A DNA stretch of 64,000 bases from Gnetum montanum (taxonomy: Eukaryota; Streptophyta; Gnetopsida; Gnetales; Gnetaceae), in contig MNCI01030046.1 of the NCBI GenBank assembly GCA_015680685.1, forward strand, positions 1 through 64,000. Direction: 5' to 3'. Below, piece by piece: positions 44,857 through 57,040 of this stretch. The notes under the pieces are model-generated. The model did not search any database, was not told the origin of the DNA, and saw only the letters and a list, made by a program, of their open reading frames with translations. The position numbers and the translations under genes are program-made. Position 1 is the stretch's first letter. Each line of letters starts with the position of its first letter.

Positions 44857-45370
44857 CAAAAATTCTAATGGTAAATGATGATGAGGCTAGAATTGCTAGT
44901 GTTGGCATTGTTCAAATCAAGACACATGATGGAGTTGTAAGAACTCTCATGTATGTGAAGCATTCATCAAAGATAAGGAGAAATATGATTTTTCTTGAAG
45001 CTCTAGATGGTCTTGGCTGTAAGTCCATAGAAAAAAATTATTATTAAAAGATCACTAGAGGATCTGTTGTTATGATGAAGCACAAGGAGCAAGGGAATCT
45101 CTACTAGCTACTTGGAGAAATAGTGGTTAGACAAGTAGAGATTGCAATTGGGGATATAGCTCTATGTTATGGCACAGAAAACTTGGCCACATTAGTAAGC
45201 TTGGATTGCAAAATATACTCAATATGAATTTTCTTCCAAGAGTGCATAGAACTAAGTACAACCTCTATGAGCATTTCATGTATGAAAAACAATGCAAGTT
45301 CAAGTTTTCAAGCAGCAAAACTAGAAGTAAAGACATTCTAGATATTGTGAATAGTGATGTTTAGGACCTG
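44857..45370 (+). pseudogene. protease-distal and GAG-pre-integrase region of D
   Basis: ARIASVGIVQIKTHDGVVRTLMYVKH follows the usual copia protease end. Then come ALDGLGCKSIE, KHKEQGNLY.LLGE, and MLWHRKLGHISKLGLQNILN at 45164, the HRxLGH zinc region that opens copia integrase. The protease active site was not found. Confidence 0.8.
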
Positions 45371-46050
45371 GCTCTTCAAGCATCTTTGGGAGATGCAAGG
45401 TATTTCATTACCTTCATTGATAATAAATCAAAAAAGGTATGGATGTTTTCTTGAAAGTAAAATTGGATGCTTTTGAAAGATTTAAGAAGTTTAAAGCTTT
45501 GATGGAGAAGAGTACTAGTAGGAAGATTAAGTGCCTAAAGTCATATTGTAAAGGTGAATATATTTCAAAGGATTTTGAGGTATACTACAAGTATGAAGGA
45601 ATTAAAAGACATTTCATAGTTCTTAATACTCCACAGAAAAACACTACTACAAAGAGGATGAATTGTATACATATGAAACATGCTAGAAGTATGATGAGCT
45701 TTACAAGGCCAGACAAGGCATTTTGGATGGAGAGTAAATACATCATGTTATTTGGTGAACAAGGATCCTTGTATTGCAATAGATGATAAGACTTCAAAGA
45801 AGATATGGAGTGGTTCACCAAGAAGACATGATCACCTTAGAACTTTAGGTTGCATGACATATGTTCACAGTCCAAGTATTTAGAGAAGCAAGTTGAATCC
45901 TAAGTCCAAGAAATGCATCTTTCTCAAATATGTAAATGGCGCCAAGGGATATAGGTTATGGAATCCTATCGCCAGGAAGATCTTCATTAGTAGGAATGTA
46001 GCATTTGATGAATCTTCTTGTTTGCAAAATAATGGAAAGAGATAGGCTAC
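45371..46050 (+). pseudogene. integrase core of D
   Basis: The HSDV/WD..LQASLGDARYFITFIDNKSKKVWMFFLK block (first Asp region) is followed by KIKCLKSYCKGEYISKDFEVYYKYEGIKRHF and TPQKN. The second catalytic Asp region has decayed: the DNGGEY-type motif reads YCKGEY. Then MNCIHMKHARSMMSF and FWMESKYIM give the rest. Frames switch near 45440 and 45790. It inserts copia DNA; inactive here. Confidence 0.82.
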
Positions 46051-46724
46051 AGAGAATTGTTCTTAGAAGGAAGTTTTGTGAAGTCTCAATCACCTAAAAC
46101 TGATAATAATCAAGAAAATAGAGTAAAGTGGAAGCACATGAAGGGATGTAAAATCAAGTAGACCTTAGAATATCTTCAAGGGAAACCAAGGGAATTTTAA
46201 AAAGAAGGTTGCAAATATAGAGGAGCCAATGGCTTACTAAGAAGCTTTGAAGAGTGAATAGAGAAAATAGTGGCCAATATCCATGGAAGAAAAGATGTAA
46301 TGTCTCTTAAATAATAGGACATTGGAGCTAGTGCAACTATCCAAGGGTAGGCAAGCAATTAATTGTAGGTGGTTATTTAAGGTAAAGCATGCTACAATAG
46401 GGATAATATCTTCAGAAGTTGAGTGTAGACTTTTTTGATGTTTTTGCATCAATAGCCAAGTTAACTGCAATCAAAATCATTTTGGCTTTAACTACTATAG
46501 AGGATCTAGCGCTAGAGCAGATGGATGTTAGTTAATAGGTGGAGAAAATATGTGTTGATTTGCAAAAGATTCATACTTCTATAAATCCAGAAAATATGTT
46601 AACAAAGCCTCTTTTATTGAAAAAATTCAAGCAATGCTTGAACTTCTTGCAAATTTTTCAAAGGTAGCTAAGCAACTAGATTAGAGGATTTGATGAAGAA
46701 GATACAAGGATCAATTTCAACTCA
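46051..46724 (+). pseudogene. RT and RNase H remnants of D
   Basis: EEPMAY.EALKSE, M.CLLNNRTLELVQLSKGRQAINCRWLFKVKHA (46225-46395) is the start of copia RT. A large deletion follows. Near 46550-46680 HTSINPENMLTKPLLLKKFKQCLNFL is the end of copia RNase H. The catalytic YVDD region of RT is missing. Confidence 0.8.
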
Positions 46725-46734
46725 AGGTGGAGAT
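46724..46734 (+). other. Polypurine tract of D
   Basis: AAGGTGGAGAT directly precedes the 3' LTR at TGTAAT, as is usual for copia elements. Confidence 0.85.
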
Positions 46735-47196
46735 TGTAATAGTATGAGCCACAATTGGTATGAAACAATCTTTTACTAATTAAAAAGGCCTCATGTCAGT
46801 GTGAGAAATGATTTCACTAATGTATTTAAAAGGCCTCATGTCAATGTGAGAAATAATTTCACTAATGTATTTAAAAATTCTTAGGTCATTGTGGGCAATG
46901 GCCAAGTTTAATAAACCTTATATAAACACTTGTGATTATACGCGATGGCTCATGTATATAAGTGTATTACTACTAGATTGTAGAGCGAGGCATTTTATAT
47001 CATTCCTTCTTGCTTTTGCTGATGAAAATCCTTCATTACTATGAACATAGGTGCTTTGCTGAATGACAAAGAATATTTGTGCCTCTAGTTTTCCCTACAT
47101 CTTTTTTCTTCAATGTTTCATTGTTGTTCTCGGCATTTTTATGTGCAATTTAGCTATTCAATCTCATACTTTTTCTATGTAATATTTTGTAACACA
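46735..47196 (+). repeat. 3' LTR of D
   Basis: 462 bp, TGTAATAGTATGAGCC...GTAACACA. It is 45 bp longer than the 5' LTR because a segment with AGGCCTCATGTCA and ATTTCACTAATGTATTT is tandemly duplicated (about 46780-46875). Confidence 0.88.
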
Positions 47197-47795
47197 TGTG
47201 ATGGTTAGTTGGTCTAATGGTGGTGGGAATAGAATGATGTAATGTGATGTCAATAGTCAGAATTGGCCTTGGTGAAAAATCCTAATGGACAAGTATTATG
47301 GCCATTAATCACACACCACATGAGGGACCTACTATAACCATGGTAAGATATCTCATGTCTCAATTCTTCAATCCATGCTTACTCCAACTTAACTCACTAT
47401 CATGATGAAATTATGATATCTATGGTTTTTTAAGTATAGTGCATGACTCTAGTCAAGACAATTATATATTGTTTAGAAAAAATGTATGACCCACATTCAA
47501 CTTCTTAGGTGCCCATGGATACTTCTAGTAGGGGCATTGTGGACAAAAGCATGCTTTGAGAAGGGCGCTCTAACTTAGAACAAATTTACTTTCTTACATT
47601 TACTTTTGTTGCAATATAGTTTAATAATTTACATTTCCTTGCATAATAGTAATTTAACAAAATGAACATAACCAATTTCAAGCATAACATGTAACCATTT
47701 GATAACCCAACAATGATATCACTTGGTACACTCAATGGTACCAATTGAAGATAGGTACGTCAAACTAGGAATCGACACTCATTACTTTAGGCAAG
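47197..47795 (+). other. A5 linker and LTR scrap right of D
   Basis: The left part (47197-47590) matches the A linker (ATGGTAAGATATCTCATGTC, TTCAACTTCTTAGGTGCC; compare 56280 and 56440). The right part (about 47630-47795) matches the U5 side of an A LTR (CAATTTCAAGCATAACATG). No gene is seen. Confidence 0.55.
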
Positions 47796-48591
47796 TGATA
47801 AGTGGTGGAGCATCCAACACTCTATCATACAATTTACAAGTGCTCATGCATTTCCAAATCATAATCCATAGATGGACAATGTAATTATGCTAGTAATTAA
47901 TGTTAATTTTGTGATCATTATCTTTCCACTTCAAGCTAATGAAGTCTGAGTGTATGGTTTAGCCCTTAGTGAAGTGCATGATTGGTTGATGAAGTTAGGC
48001 CCTTAATACTCCTAATTGTGAACATGATGAAAGTTGAGAATAACAATCTAAATCTAAATAATAACTATAAGGTAAATCTACTTTAGCCTATAACAATGAG
48101 CATCTAGTCTTGGTCTACTGTACACACCTTGGAATCATGTGATCATTACAAGGTTACCAATCATTACACTACTCGATAAACCAAGCAATAACACTACTAG
48201 GATTACCAAAAAATTACACTTAAGCACTCAAAACCAGTCATATCATTCCACTTTACTAATGAACAAGTAAAGTAAAGTACTTGAAAATGTAAATGATTAA
48301 CTAGAAAAATAGGAACTTAAGCTAAGTAAACATAAAGAAAACTAAGTGGATGTTACAATGATGAAAAGCATTCTTAATCTTTATTTACGATCATGAAATG
48401 TGCCCAAGTACACTTCACTCAAATAAAGATTCTGTACAACTACTCAACACCACACTATGGGCATTCACTCTATCGCTAAAACTATGAAAAAAACTGCAAA
48501 ATTCTAGCGAAGGATGGAATGGAAAAGTTATGGATTATGCATCCAAGTGTCAGTATTTATAGGACTACACCCATCCCGAGAAATTACATCA
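47796..48591 (-). repeat. Family A LTR (minus) head-to-head with the A4 LTR
   Basis: 796 bp, minus-strand TGATGTAATTTC...CTTATCA, with CCTATAAATACTGACAC. It is very similar to the A4 5' LTR but lacks most of its U3 palindromes. No matching 5-bp flank was found (GCAAG left, ACAAT right). Confidence 0.88.
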
Positions 48592-48595
48592 ACAA

Positions 48596-49432
48596 TGATG
48601 TAGCATGGATTACGACATTGTATCTATGCCATTGTTGCTATGATGTCTCAAGATGTGTGTATCCCTATAAATACTAATACTTGGATGCACAATTTGTAAC
48701 TTTTCCATTCCATCCTTAGATAGACTCTTGTAGTTTGTTTTCATAGTTTTAGTAATAGAGTAAATGCTCATAATGTAGTGTTGAATAGTTGTATGGAATC
48801 TTTATCTAAAAGAAATGTACTTAAACATAGTTCATGACCGAAAATAAAGATTGAGATTGTTTTTTATCATTGCAGCATTCACTTAGTTTTCTTTATATCT
48901 ACTTAGCTTAATATCTTATTTTCCTAGTTAAGCATTTACTTTTCTAAGTACTTTACTTTACTTGTTCATTAGTAAAGTGGAATGAGTACAACTATTTTTG
49001 AGTGCTTAAGTATAATTTTTTAGTAATCCTAGTAGTGTTATTGCTTGATTTGCCCAGTAGCATAACACTTGGTAACCCAATAATGGTTACATGAGCCTAT
49101 AGTGTGTATGATAGAACAAGACTAGATGCTCATGGCTATAAGCTAGAGTATATTTACCTTATAGTCTTACTTAGATTTAGATTATTATTCTCAACTTTCA
49201 TCATGTTCATAACTAGGAGTATTAAGGGCCTAACAACACCAACCAATCATACACCTTGCTAAGAGCTGTACCATACACTCATACTTTACTAGCTTGAAGT
49301 GGAAAGATAATGATCACAAACTTAACATCAATTACTAGCATAATTACATTTTCCATCCATAGATTACAATCTAGTTATGTGTGAGCGCTCATGACTTGTA
49401 TGGTAGAATGTTGGATGCTCCATTGCTCATCA
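48596..49432 (+). repeat. 5' LTR of A4
   Basis: 837 bp, TGATGTAGC...GCTCATCA. TATA CCCTATAAATACTAA at about 48665-48680, an AATAAAG signal near 48842, and an inverted repeat ACTTTACT/AGTAAAGT (about 48953-48978). Confidence 0.9.
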
Positions 49433-49453
49433 TTAGCACTATTTCTAGGGATG
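49433..49453 (+). other. Primer-binding site of A4, decayed tRNA-Asp type
   Basis: TTAGCACTATTTCTAGGGATG immediately follows the LTR end; it aligns with the A1 and A3 sites. Confidence 0.65.
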
Positions 49454-49577
49454 TGTCAATGTATGCTAAGTAATTGATCTTACAAAGTTCATTGTATTAA
49501 GAACCATAAATTCAATCTTTCTAATTTTTAAATAATCATAATAACACACACACTTAACCAAGCGTCACACTTATAAC

Positions 49578-51560
49578 ATGACTTCAACTAAGGAAAAAAC
49601 TATCACCTACCAAAGAGATACAGAGGGACAATGATAGAACATATGATGATCAAGACTAGAGTATGCCTATGCAACCAAGCATCTCATATGCTCACAATGA
49701 TCCTTACTACCCTAATTTCACATTCATCTTCCACCAAGATGGGCAAATGAGATGGAGAGACCTACAAGGCAACATCATTTTACCTCTAGAGCATTCAACA
49801 TCCTTCATGCTTCAAACATCTTTAAGAGAAATGAATTTGAATCATGCACAAGAAGGGTACCATGTGATCAAACACATGACAAGACCCTACCAATCCACAG
49901 AGACACAAGTGCGAAGAGACACTACTATGAAAACTAAACATGAGCATACTAAGGAAAAGTAGGTTAACTCTCCTATTATCCTAGAAGAACTTGATGATGA
50001 TGCATTTTTAGTAGAGAAACTCCACTATGATCATGAAGTCCATTCCCAAACACCTATCATTCAGCTAGAAGAACTTGTCAAAGTGCAACTACATTCATCC
50101 CTCGTAGAGACATCAAGAAGAGAAGCAAAGGACTTTAAGTACAAGTAGGACTCAAGGCCAAGAGTTTCTACTAGATTACAAAAAGATGAATACCATAGTG
50201 ACATAAGGAGAACCAATTAGCATCGTTCTCCCACTACTTTATATTCATCCTCATGATCATCAATCGACTCTAACTGAAAGGGACAAAGGTACAAAGAACA
50301 TGATAGGAAGAGACAATGGGCTCATGATAGACATGAGTATCACCCAAGATGCCTTGATGAAGAAGATGAGGAGCATGAACCATGAAGGAACAAGGATGAA
50401 CATGAAGAAAGAGAGAGATATGAGTATCAAAGGGAGCATCACTACAATCAAGCATACAAACCCTACAATCATGAAGAACCCCTATTAGCAACTCACAGCA
50501 TGATCAACATAAGAAAAGCTATATATATCCCAACCAAGCATGTGAAAGATAGTCACATCAAGCAACTTGATATGAAAAATATGCCTAAGTTTGAGGTGGA
50601 TATAACACAAATCCACAACATCACCTTCAATCCTTTCATGATGCTTGTGTCCTATAGAATATAGATAGTGACTATCATAAACTTAAGTTGTTCCCTTGAA
50701 CACTCATTAAAGAGGCAGAAAGCTAGTATAGATCATTGAAACCTGAATCAATCAGAAGGTGGAGTATCATGCTTGAACTTTTCAATGATAAATACTAAAA
50801 CTACTCATAGGTGTATAATCTTAGGAAGCAAATCCAAGGCTCAAAGCAAGAAACCCACAAATCCCTTGATGCAACAATGGGTAGATACTACTCTCTTCTG
50901 CATAGGTGCCCAGGCTATGGATTTTTCCAAAGGGAGCAGCTTAAACATATTGTCGATGGGCTAAATAATAAAATCATAGAAATCCTTGGGGTTTATGCCC
51001 AAGGCAAATTATCTGAAATGACCACTCATCAAATTTAGAGACTCATTGACTAAGTGGCAAAGGAAGAAGGTGAGTTGAAAAAGAGAGAATCAGCTAAGGA
51101 GTATAATAGAGATCCATCCATCTAAAAAAGAGATGTACAAGTATGCGAAAAGAAAGAGGAAGAAACCTTAGAGGGGATGATACAAAAGAAGGTTCTACCA
51201 ATTCAAAAGTCTATTAACAACATAAGGTAGAAAAGATGTAGAATTCAATGGACAAGAAATTCGCTATAGCCTTGAAAATTGTAGAAGAAAGAAATAAGTA
51301 AGCCTTCGATAAGGGTAAGGAGAAAAATAAGAAAGAAACTATGAATAAAAAGAAAAATTTGCTTCAATGGAAAAATGTTGTGATTCAAGCTCAAAGGATG
51401 AGGAAGGATGTACAGTAAGCCAGTATGAACACCCTAGGGAATGTTGTCCTGTAATGACACATTTGCAAGAAACAAGGGCATATGCACTTAATCCAAGATT
51501 CATCAAAAAGCAAATGCAAAAATGATTACCTTACCCTCAAGGTGACTACCGATAGACCTT
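49578..51560 (+). pseudogene. gag of A4
   Basis: The ATG at 49578 gives MTSTKEKT, as in A1. An open stretch (49663-49962) reads ISYAHNDPYYPNFTFIFHQDGQMRWRDLQGNIILPLEH. It continues with TKHVKDSHIKQL, FNPFMMLVSYRI, ATMGRYYSLLHRCPGYGFFQREQLKHIVDGLNNKIIEIL (50860-50985), YAQGKLSEMTTHQI and a Lys/Glu-rich spacer. This is the best-preserved gag of the family in the window, though still interrupted. It would form the particle of the element. Confidence 0.78.
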
Positions 51561-52580
51561 CCAACTAACCTACTACCCCAATGGAGCTTATCCACATTCA
51601 CAAGAGCAATACCATCATCAATGGCAGCAACCAAAATCATGATTAATGCCACCACTAAGACAATAGTGCTCATATTAGCAGCCAAACCCTTATGGACACT
51701 ATGTTTAGTATCCAATATCTTTGGTAAATGCAGTACTTCAAACATCATAGTACTATCCACTAGAATACTATAGACCAACATCTCCAAGGATGGATTCCAA
51801 CTTATATGTGCATCAACAAGCAGTTGGTTTATTGAGCCAACCTTCTAACCATCAACCACCTATGCCACCACATGCAATGCAAGGAGAATTATCATCACAA
51901 CCTTAGCAAAGAAGTGCTACAAGGGAAATGAATATACAAAGAGAGGATCATATAGCAACACTAAAGAAAAATCAAGGAAACATATTTTCTTCAAGACAAG
52001 TCTAGAAAAAGCTTGTAGAGTAAGGACCTTATTGAATCATGTTTCTTATATAAAGAATCCTTCTACAAACACCCTGCTTCTTCAACAATCAAATCAAAAG
52101 CTTGCAACTGTCATGCTAACTGAAATAGTAACAAAATGGATTAAGGTAGGACTACTTCCGAAGAAAAGAATTGATCCAAGAATTCCTCTAATTTATTTAC
52201 AAGTAGCTAGAAATTTACCATGTAAGGCTCTATTAGACTCAAGTTTTAGAGTAAATTTTATCTCTCAAGAAACATACAAGGCATGGAACCTACCACCCTT
52301 AAAGAAATGCAACATAAGGTTAGAGCTAACAAATTAATCTATTGCCATTCCTCTAGAATAGATAGATGATTTGGTAACCACTATTAATGAATGGTCTTAT
52401 CCAATGGATTTTCTTGTGATTGACGTGAAGAATGATAATAAGGAATTTCCTATCATTATGAAAAGAGCATGGCTTAGCACAATAGATGCTAAGTTAGTGA
52501 TGAGAGATTTATTCACGGGAATTCCTAAGGAAGACATGCAAGGATCCATACATACACAAAGAATTCCATGCATTACTAAT
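51561..52580 (+). pseudogene. gag C-terminus and protease of A4
   Basis: SNQKLATVMLTEIVTKWIKVGLLPKKRIDPRIPLIYLQVARNLPCKALLDSSFRVNFISQETYKAWNLPPLKKCNIRLEL (52080-52337) is the longest clean run. The active site reads D-S-S in place of D-S-G. Then VTTINEWSYPMDFLVIDVKNDNKEFPIIMKRAWLSTIDAKL (52371-52500) follows. The frame is cut at 52580 by the solo B LTR; ORF sequence from 52581 on is LTR. Confidence 0.8.
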
Positions 52581-53249
52581 TGTACCGTCCGAAATCGTCG
52601 GTCTCCGACTAGAAGGAAACAGAAACCGGGGGATCCCAGGACACACACAGAAGACCCTACCTTCGCCTGAGGGTGAGCTCGAATGAATGAAGGCAGAGTA
52701 CCTTGAGTGGTCCACACGCGGATCAGGCAAGGATTTCCCCAAACGTACACCGCAGTGCTATACGCTGGGTTATATGTAAACAGCGTAACAGGCATAAAGT
52801 GGAGCGTAAACAGCGTAACTGACGCGAATAGAGTGTAAAACGTAAAACAACGTAAATAGTATACATGCAACAATTAATGCAAACTGTAACAGATTTTGGG
52901 AAGAAAATGTAACAATGGCATTTCAAAATGAGAGTTACAATGCACCGGTCTAACGCAGTTATGGCTTTGACACAAGGCAGACGAATAGCCCCGGTGGATG
53001 TAGGGATGACTGTGGGCTGGTTCAAATCGTAAGCACAGTGTAGAGGCTGTATGCTCAATGTACAGGGTTGTCCAGCGTACAAGGTTCTCTACTCTGGTTC
53101 TCAGCGTCTCTGTTTTTCTCTGGTTTTTTGCTCAAAATTGCCCCCCTGATCTAATGAAAAATTGGGGTTTTTATATAGGTTTAGACGTTAGACTCGGGTT
53201 GGGTGACACGTGGCACGTTGACCAGGTGCAAAAGAAAATTACAACTGTA

Positions 53250-53612
53250 CAGCGTAGAACATGCCAGCGTACATGGATGCCAACGTACAGGATGCTAGCG
53301 TACAGCATGCCAGCGTACATGGATGCTAGCGTATAGGATGCCAGCGTACATGGATGTCAGCGTACAGGATGCCAGCGTACATGGACTCTAGCGTACAGGA
53401 TGCCAGCGTACAGCATGCCAACGTACATGGATTCCAGCGTATAGGATGCCAGCGTACATGGATTCCAATGTACAAGATGCCAGCGTACAGCATGCTAGCA
53501 TACATGGATGCCAGCGTACAGCATGCCAGCATACATGGCTGCCAACGTACAAGATGCCAGCGTACAGCATGCCAGCATACATGGATGCCAACGTACAAGA
53601 TGCCAGCGTACA
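53250..53612. repeat. 15/16-bp tandem array in solo B LTR
   Basis: Units CCAGCGTACATGGATG (16 bp) and CCAGCGTACAGGATG (15 bp) alternate, giving a higher-order period of about 31 bp not seen in the other two B LTRs. Confidence 0.9.
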
Positions 53613-53639
53613 CCAAAAATGTACCCAGCATATACACAT

Positions 53640-54520
53640 GAAAATACTTCATTTTAAGGTCAAAACTTGATTTTTGGGTGCCTGAGAGCTACTAGGAACC
53701 TTGGGGAAGGTCTTGGGGGGTCCAGACGCTCAGTTCTGGCATGTTTTGACTCATTTCTGGGGCCCAAAAGTCTCTCTACGCTGGGCTCTACGCTGGGCGT
53801 AGAGGAATGAAAGACCATCATTTGGAGCCCAAAATTTGATTTTCAAGTGCCTGAGAGCTGCTGGGGACACTGGGGAAGGTTCTGGAGGGTCCAGACGCTC
53901 AGTTCTAGCATGTTGTGACTCATTTTTGGGGCCCAAAAGTCTCTCTACGCTGGCTGCACCCTAGGCATATACGTTGGGCGTAGAGGAATGAAAGACCATC
54001 ATTTGGAACCCAAAATTTAATTTTCAAGTGCCTGAGAGCTATTGGGGACCCTGGGGAAGGTCCTGGGGGGTCCAGACACTCAGTTCTGGCATGTTGTGAC
54101 TCATTTTTGGGTCCCAAAAGTCTCTCTACGCTGGCTGCACCCTGGGCGTATACACTGAGCGTAGAGAAATGAAAAACCATCATTTGGAGCCCAAAATTTG
54201 ATTTTCAAGTACTTGAGAGCTACTGGGGACCCTGGGAAAGGTCCTGAGGCTCTAGATGCTCAATTCTGGCATGTTGTGACTCATTTTTGGGGCCCAAAAG
54301 TCTCTCTACGCTGGCTGCACCCTAGGCGTATACGCTGGGCGTAGAGGAATGAAAGACCATCATTTGGAGCCCAAAATTTGATTTTCAAGTGCTTGAGAGC
54401 TGCTAGGGACCCTGGGGAAGGTCCTAGGGGGTCCAGACGCTTAGTTCTAGCATGTTGTGACTCATTTTTGGGGCCCAAAAGTCTTTGTACGCTGGGCTCT
54501 ACGCTGGGCATGTATAGGCC
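53640..54520. repeat. About 180-bp tandem repeats, four to five units
   Basis: The landmark GGCCCAAAAG (GTCCCAAAAG in one unit) recurs at 53761, 53930, 54111, 54291 and 54472, that is at 169, 181, 180 and 181 bp. Each unit contains TACGCTGG and GGCGTA words. Confidence 0.95.
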
Positions 54521-54760
54521 AACGTACAGGATGCATACTTAGTGAAAACTAAGTATTTTGAGCTCAATATTTGCCGAGCTTGATGCTAGATGTCATTGTA
54601 GTCTTCTATGGGTTCCAAGGAACCATTTCTTGTTGATTTTGACTCTGCTTGAAGCTGTCTGTGAGGCCCTCAAGCTTTAGTCATGCTGGGGAGCATCATG
54701 ACTTAGCTCGATTCTTGTTGGAGAAGTACTAAGCTCAGAATTTTGTGGTGTTTCACTAAT

Positions 54761-56847
54761 GATGTCAAAGGGTGCATTTTTGGACCAAAACTTCAAAATG
54801 TCAACACCATCCTTAAACCAGCCCACAACAAATATGAGAAACAAGTGTGTGCACAAGAAGAAGTAAGGGCCACTAAACCAAAAGACATCCAATGGCCAAA
54901 AACTAAGAACATAAAACTATCCAAGAGATGCATGGAACCATCTGACTCACTTATTAACTCCTATCCTAAGAAAATGACCCCAACTACAAACTTGCAAAAG
55001 GATATCATAAACTATAATCATACACCAGCAAATAAGGAAATTGAGGACTTAAAATGTAAATTTAAGAATAAATAAGATAATATAGTTGGACCTTTTGAGA
55101 TAAAAAGATCATCTAGTCCAGTGGGACATATATCCTTAAATGATCAGAATTTGATTACCATCAAGATTACATGGGATAATAACTGAAAAACTAAATCACT
55201 AAGGATGGTAAATGAGAAACCTAGAATGTGTGATCCAGGGAATCTATGGTGCATTTTCCAAAACACTCACCCATGAGTTCAGTCATGGGGAAGATACCTT
55301 ATCTTGATTTAAAAATTAATAAGTGCTTTTCAACTTTTTGTTTAACAATTCTTTTTTATTTACAATTTCTTATTATACTTTTCATACTTCTTACTAATTT
55401 TCACATTCTTTGATATCTTTTCATTCTTTTATACTTTTTCATTTCTTAATCATTTGATATTCTTTGATATTTTTTAAATTCTTGCTCTATTTATCCATTT
55501 TTTTGTGAACTACATCATTTGTCTTATACTTTTTTTTATTTTCCAATAAATCACATCGAATAAAGCAAGATGTAATCCCAATAAGGTGAAGATTTCTCTA
55601 TATTATCAATCATAAAGGGACTCATTACCTATATAGTGAGACCACAACATCCATCCATCCATTCCAATAATAAAATATTTTTACCAAGGCCATAATGGTA
55701 TTCTTCTCACAATAAAACTAAGAATAAACTTGTAATCATTATGCCTAGACAGAAGAATGAAGAACCAAGTAGAAATGCAAAGGATGTGACATCAATGGGA
55801 TTTGTGGATTCTCTAGGCTTACTGTTTTAACTTCTATCTTGTTGTTAAGGATGCATTATTTTCTTGAAGATCTAAAGAAAAATGGAAGTAAGAATACAAT
55901 AAGTGCTACCTTACCATCTCACTGGAAAGACATGTTACCCATGCCTAAAGGTAGTCCTCTAGTAAGGTCAACATAGTCAAAAATAAAATCCATGCACAAA
56001 ATAAATTTCTAAGGGTCCCACTAGAAACACATGTTACCCATGCCTAAAGGTAGGCAATTTCTGTGAAATCTCAAAAATGAAAAGTTCCATGAATAAACTC
56101 CTCCCTTGAGCAATAAGCCAAGTGGCAATACTCCTTGCAACTGTGGTAGTCTTATGGTTGAGAATCCTAGAGATGAAACAATGCAAAGTCACTGGAAAGT
56201 GGTTTGGACTTGGTTTGAATCTCAAAAAGAAGGGCTAATGATTACCATAACCACAAATCGCACCCAAGGATTCATTATGCCTATGGTAAGACACCTCACA
56301 TCCCAAGTTTCAGAAATTCCTTCTACAATCCATCTCACCTCATTGTATATTTAATCATAACTTTATGATTTTATATAATATAGCGTTATTTTCCCAATAT
56401 GGAGATATTAACATGTGTGTTTTGCTAGACAAGTATGTCTTACATTCAACTCCTTGAGTGCCTAAGGACACTTTTAGGCATGGTTATACAAGGGCACTAA
56501 GGATTGAAGCCTGCTTTAAGGAGGATCAACTTGTATAACTCTTGTATTTCATACTTGACAAGCAATTCCACATCATCTTGTGTCTTCCAAAAATAATCAA
56601 GATTTATTAAATACTTCCCCTATCATATAGTAATCTATCCATACATCAGAAATTCTCAACCCATCTTCTATCCATTCAATAAACTTTCTTTGATCAAGAT
56701 TCCTTTCTTATGAACTTTAAATGTCAAATTCTCAAAAATTATGCATTGTTAATGATCAAGACCCTTTCGACAAGCTTCACATCTTCCAAACATTCCATTT
56801 GACTCATTTTTTCCAAAAAATTCAATGAAAAATTTAACAATTTTAAT
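54761..56847 (+). other. A4 post-protease frame and linker, pol absent
   Basis: A short open stretch (54743-55075) reads NVNTILKPAHNKYEKQ, then PKKMTPTTNLQKDIINYNH, shared with A1. After 55140 there is AT-rich sequence, then the linker with two copies of ACATGTTACCCATGCCTAAAGG (55930-55953 and 56028-56050). RT, RNase H and integrase are not present. Confidence 0.6.
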
Positions 56848-56927
56848 GGTGATGTCATAACTACAACGTCATAGCCCCTACGATGTCACATCTATAATGT
56901 CACACAAATAAAAATAGTATATATATG
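56848..56927 (+). promoter_or_regulatory. Internal promoter-like module upstream of ORF3 (A4)
   Basis: Inverted words GATGTCA and ACGTCAT in series (56848-56903) precede TATATATAT (56918-56926). An ATG with MASIFEILEP context lies at 57041. Layout matches the A3 module at 25960-26065. Function inferred. Confidence 0.42.
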
Positions 56928-57040
56928 CATGGGAGTTAGTGAAATTTTTTCATTCCTCTCATTTGTAGAAAGAGAAATTTTTGTAGTTTTTCCTAAGAGC
57001 TCTTGCACACTAACTTCTCAAGGCCATAACTCCATCCCCA

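Larger units (their letters stand above)
41772..47196 (+). mobile_element. Element D: Ty1/copia LTR retrotransposon
   Basis: LTRs 41772-42188 and 46735-47196, tRNA-Met-type PBS, gag, zinc knuckle, GAG-pre-integrase, integrase, RT scrap, RNase H tail and polypurine tract all appear in copia order. Two family A solo LTRs (42915-43951 and 44026-44851) are inserted within gag. A clean target-site duplication for D was not found. All coding parts are broken. D sits in the A5 linker. Confidence 0.9.
52581..54755 (-). repeat. Solo LTR of element B family in A4
   Basis: 2175 bp, minus-strand TGAAACACC...GGTACA, perfect target-site duplication CTAAT (52576-52580 and 54756-54760), and A4 sequence continues on both sides. 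Minus-strand TATA CCTATATAA is at 53171-53179. Upstream of it lie a 15/16-bp array (53250-53612) and about 180-bp repeats (53640-54520). Confidence 0.95.
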
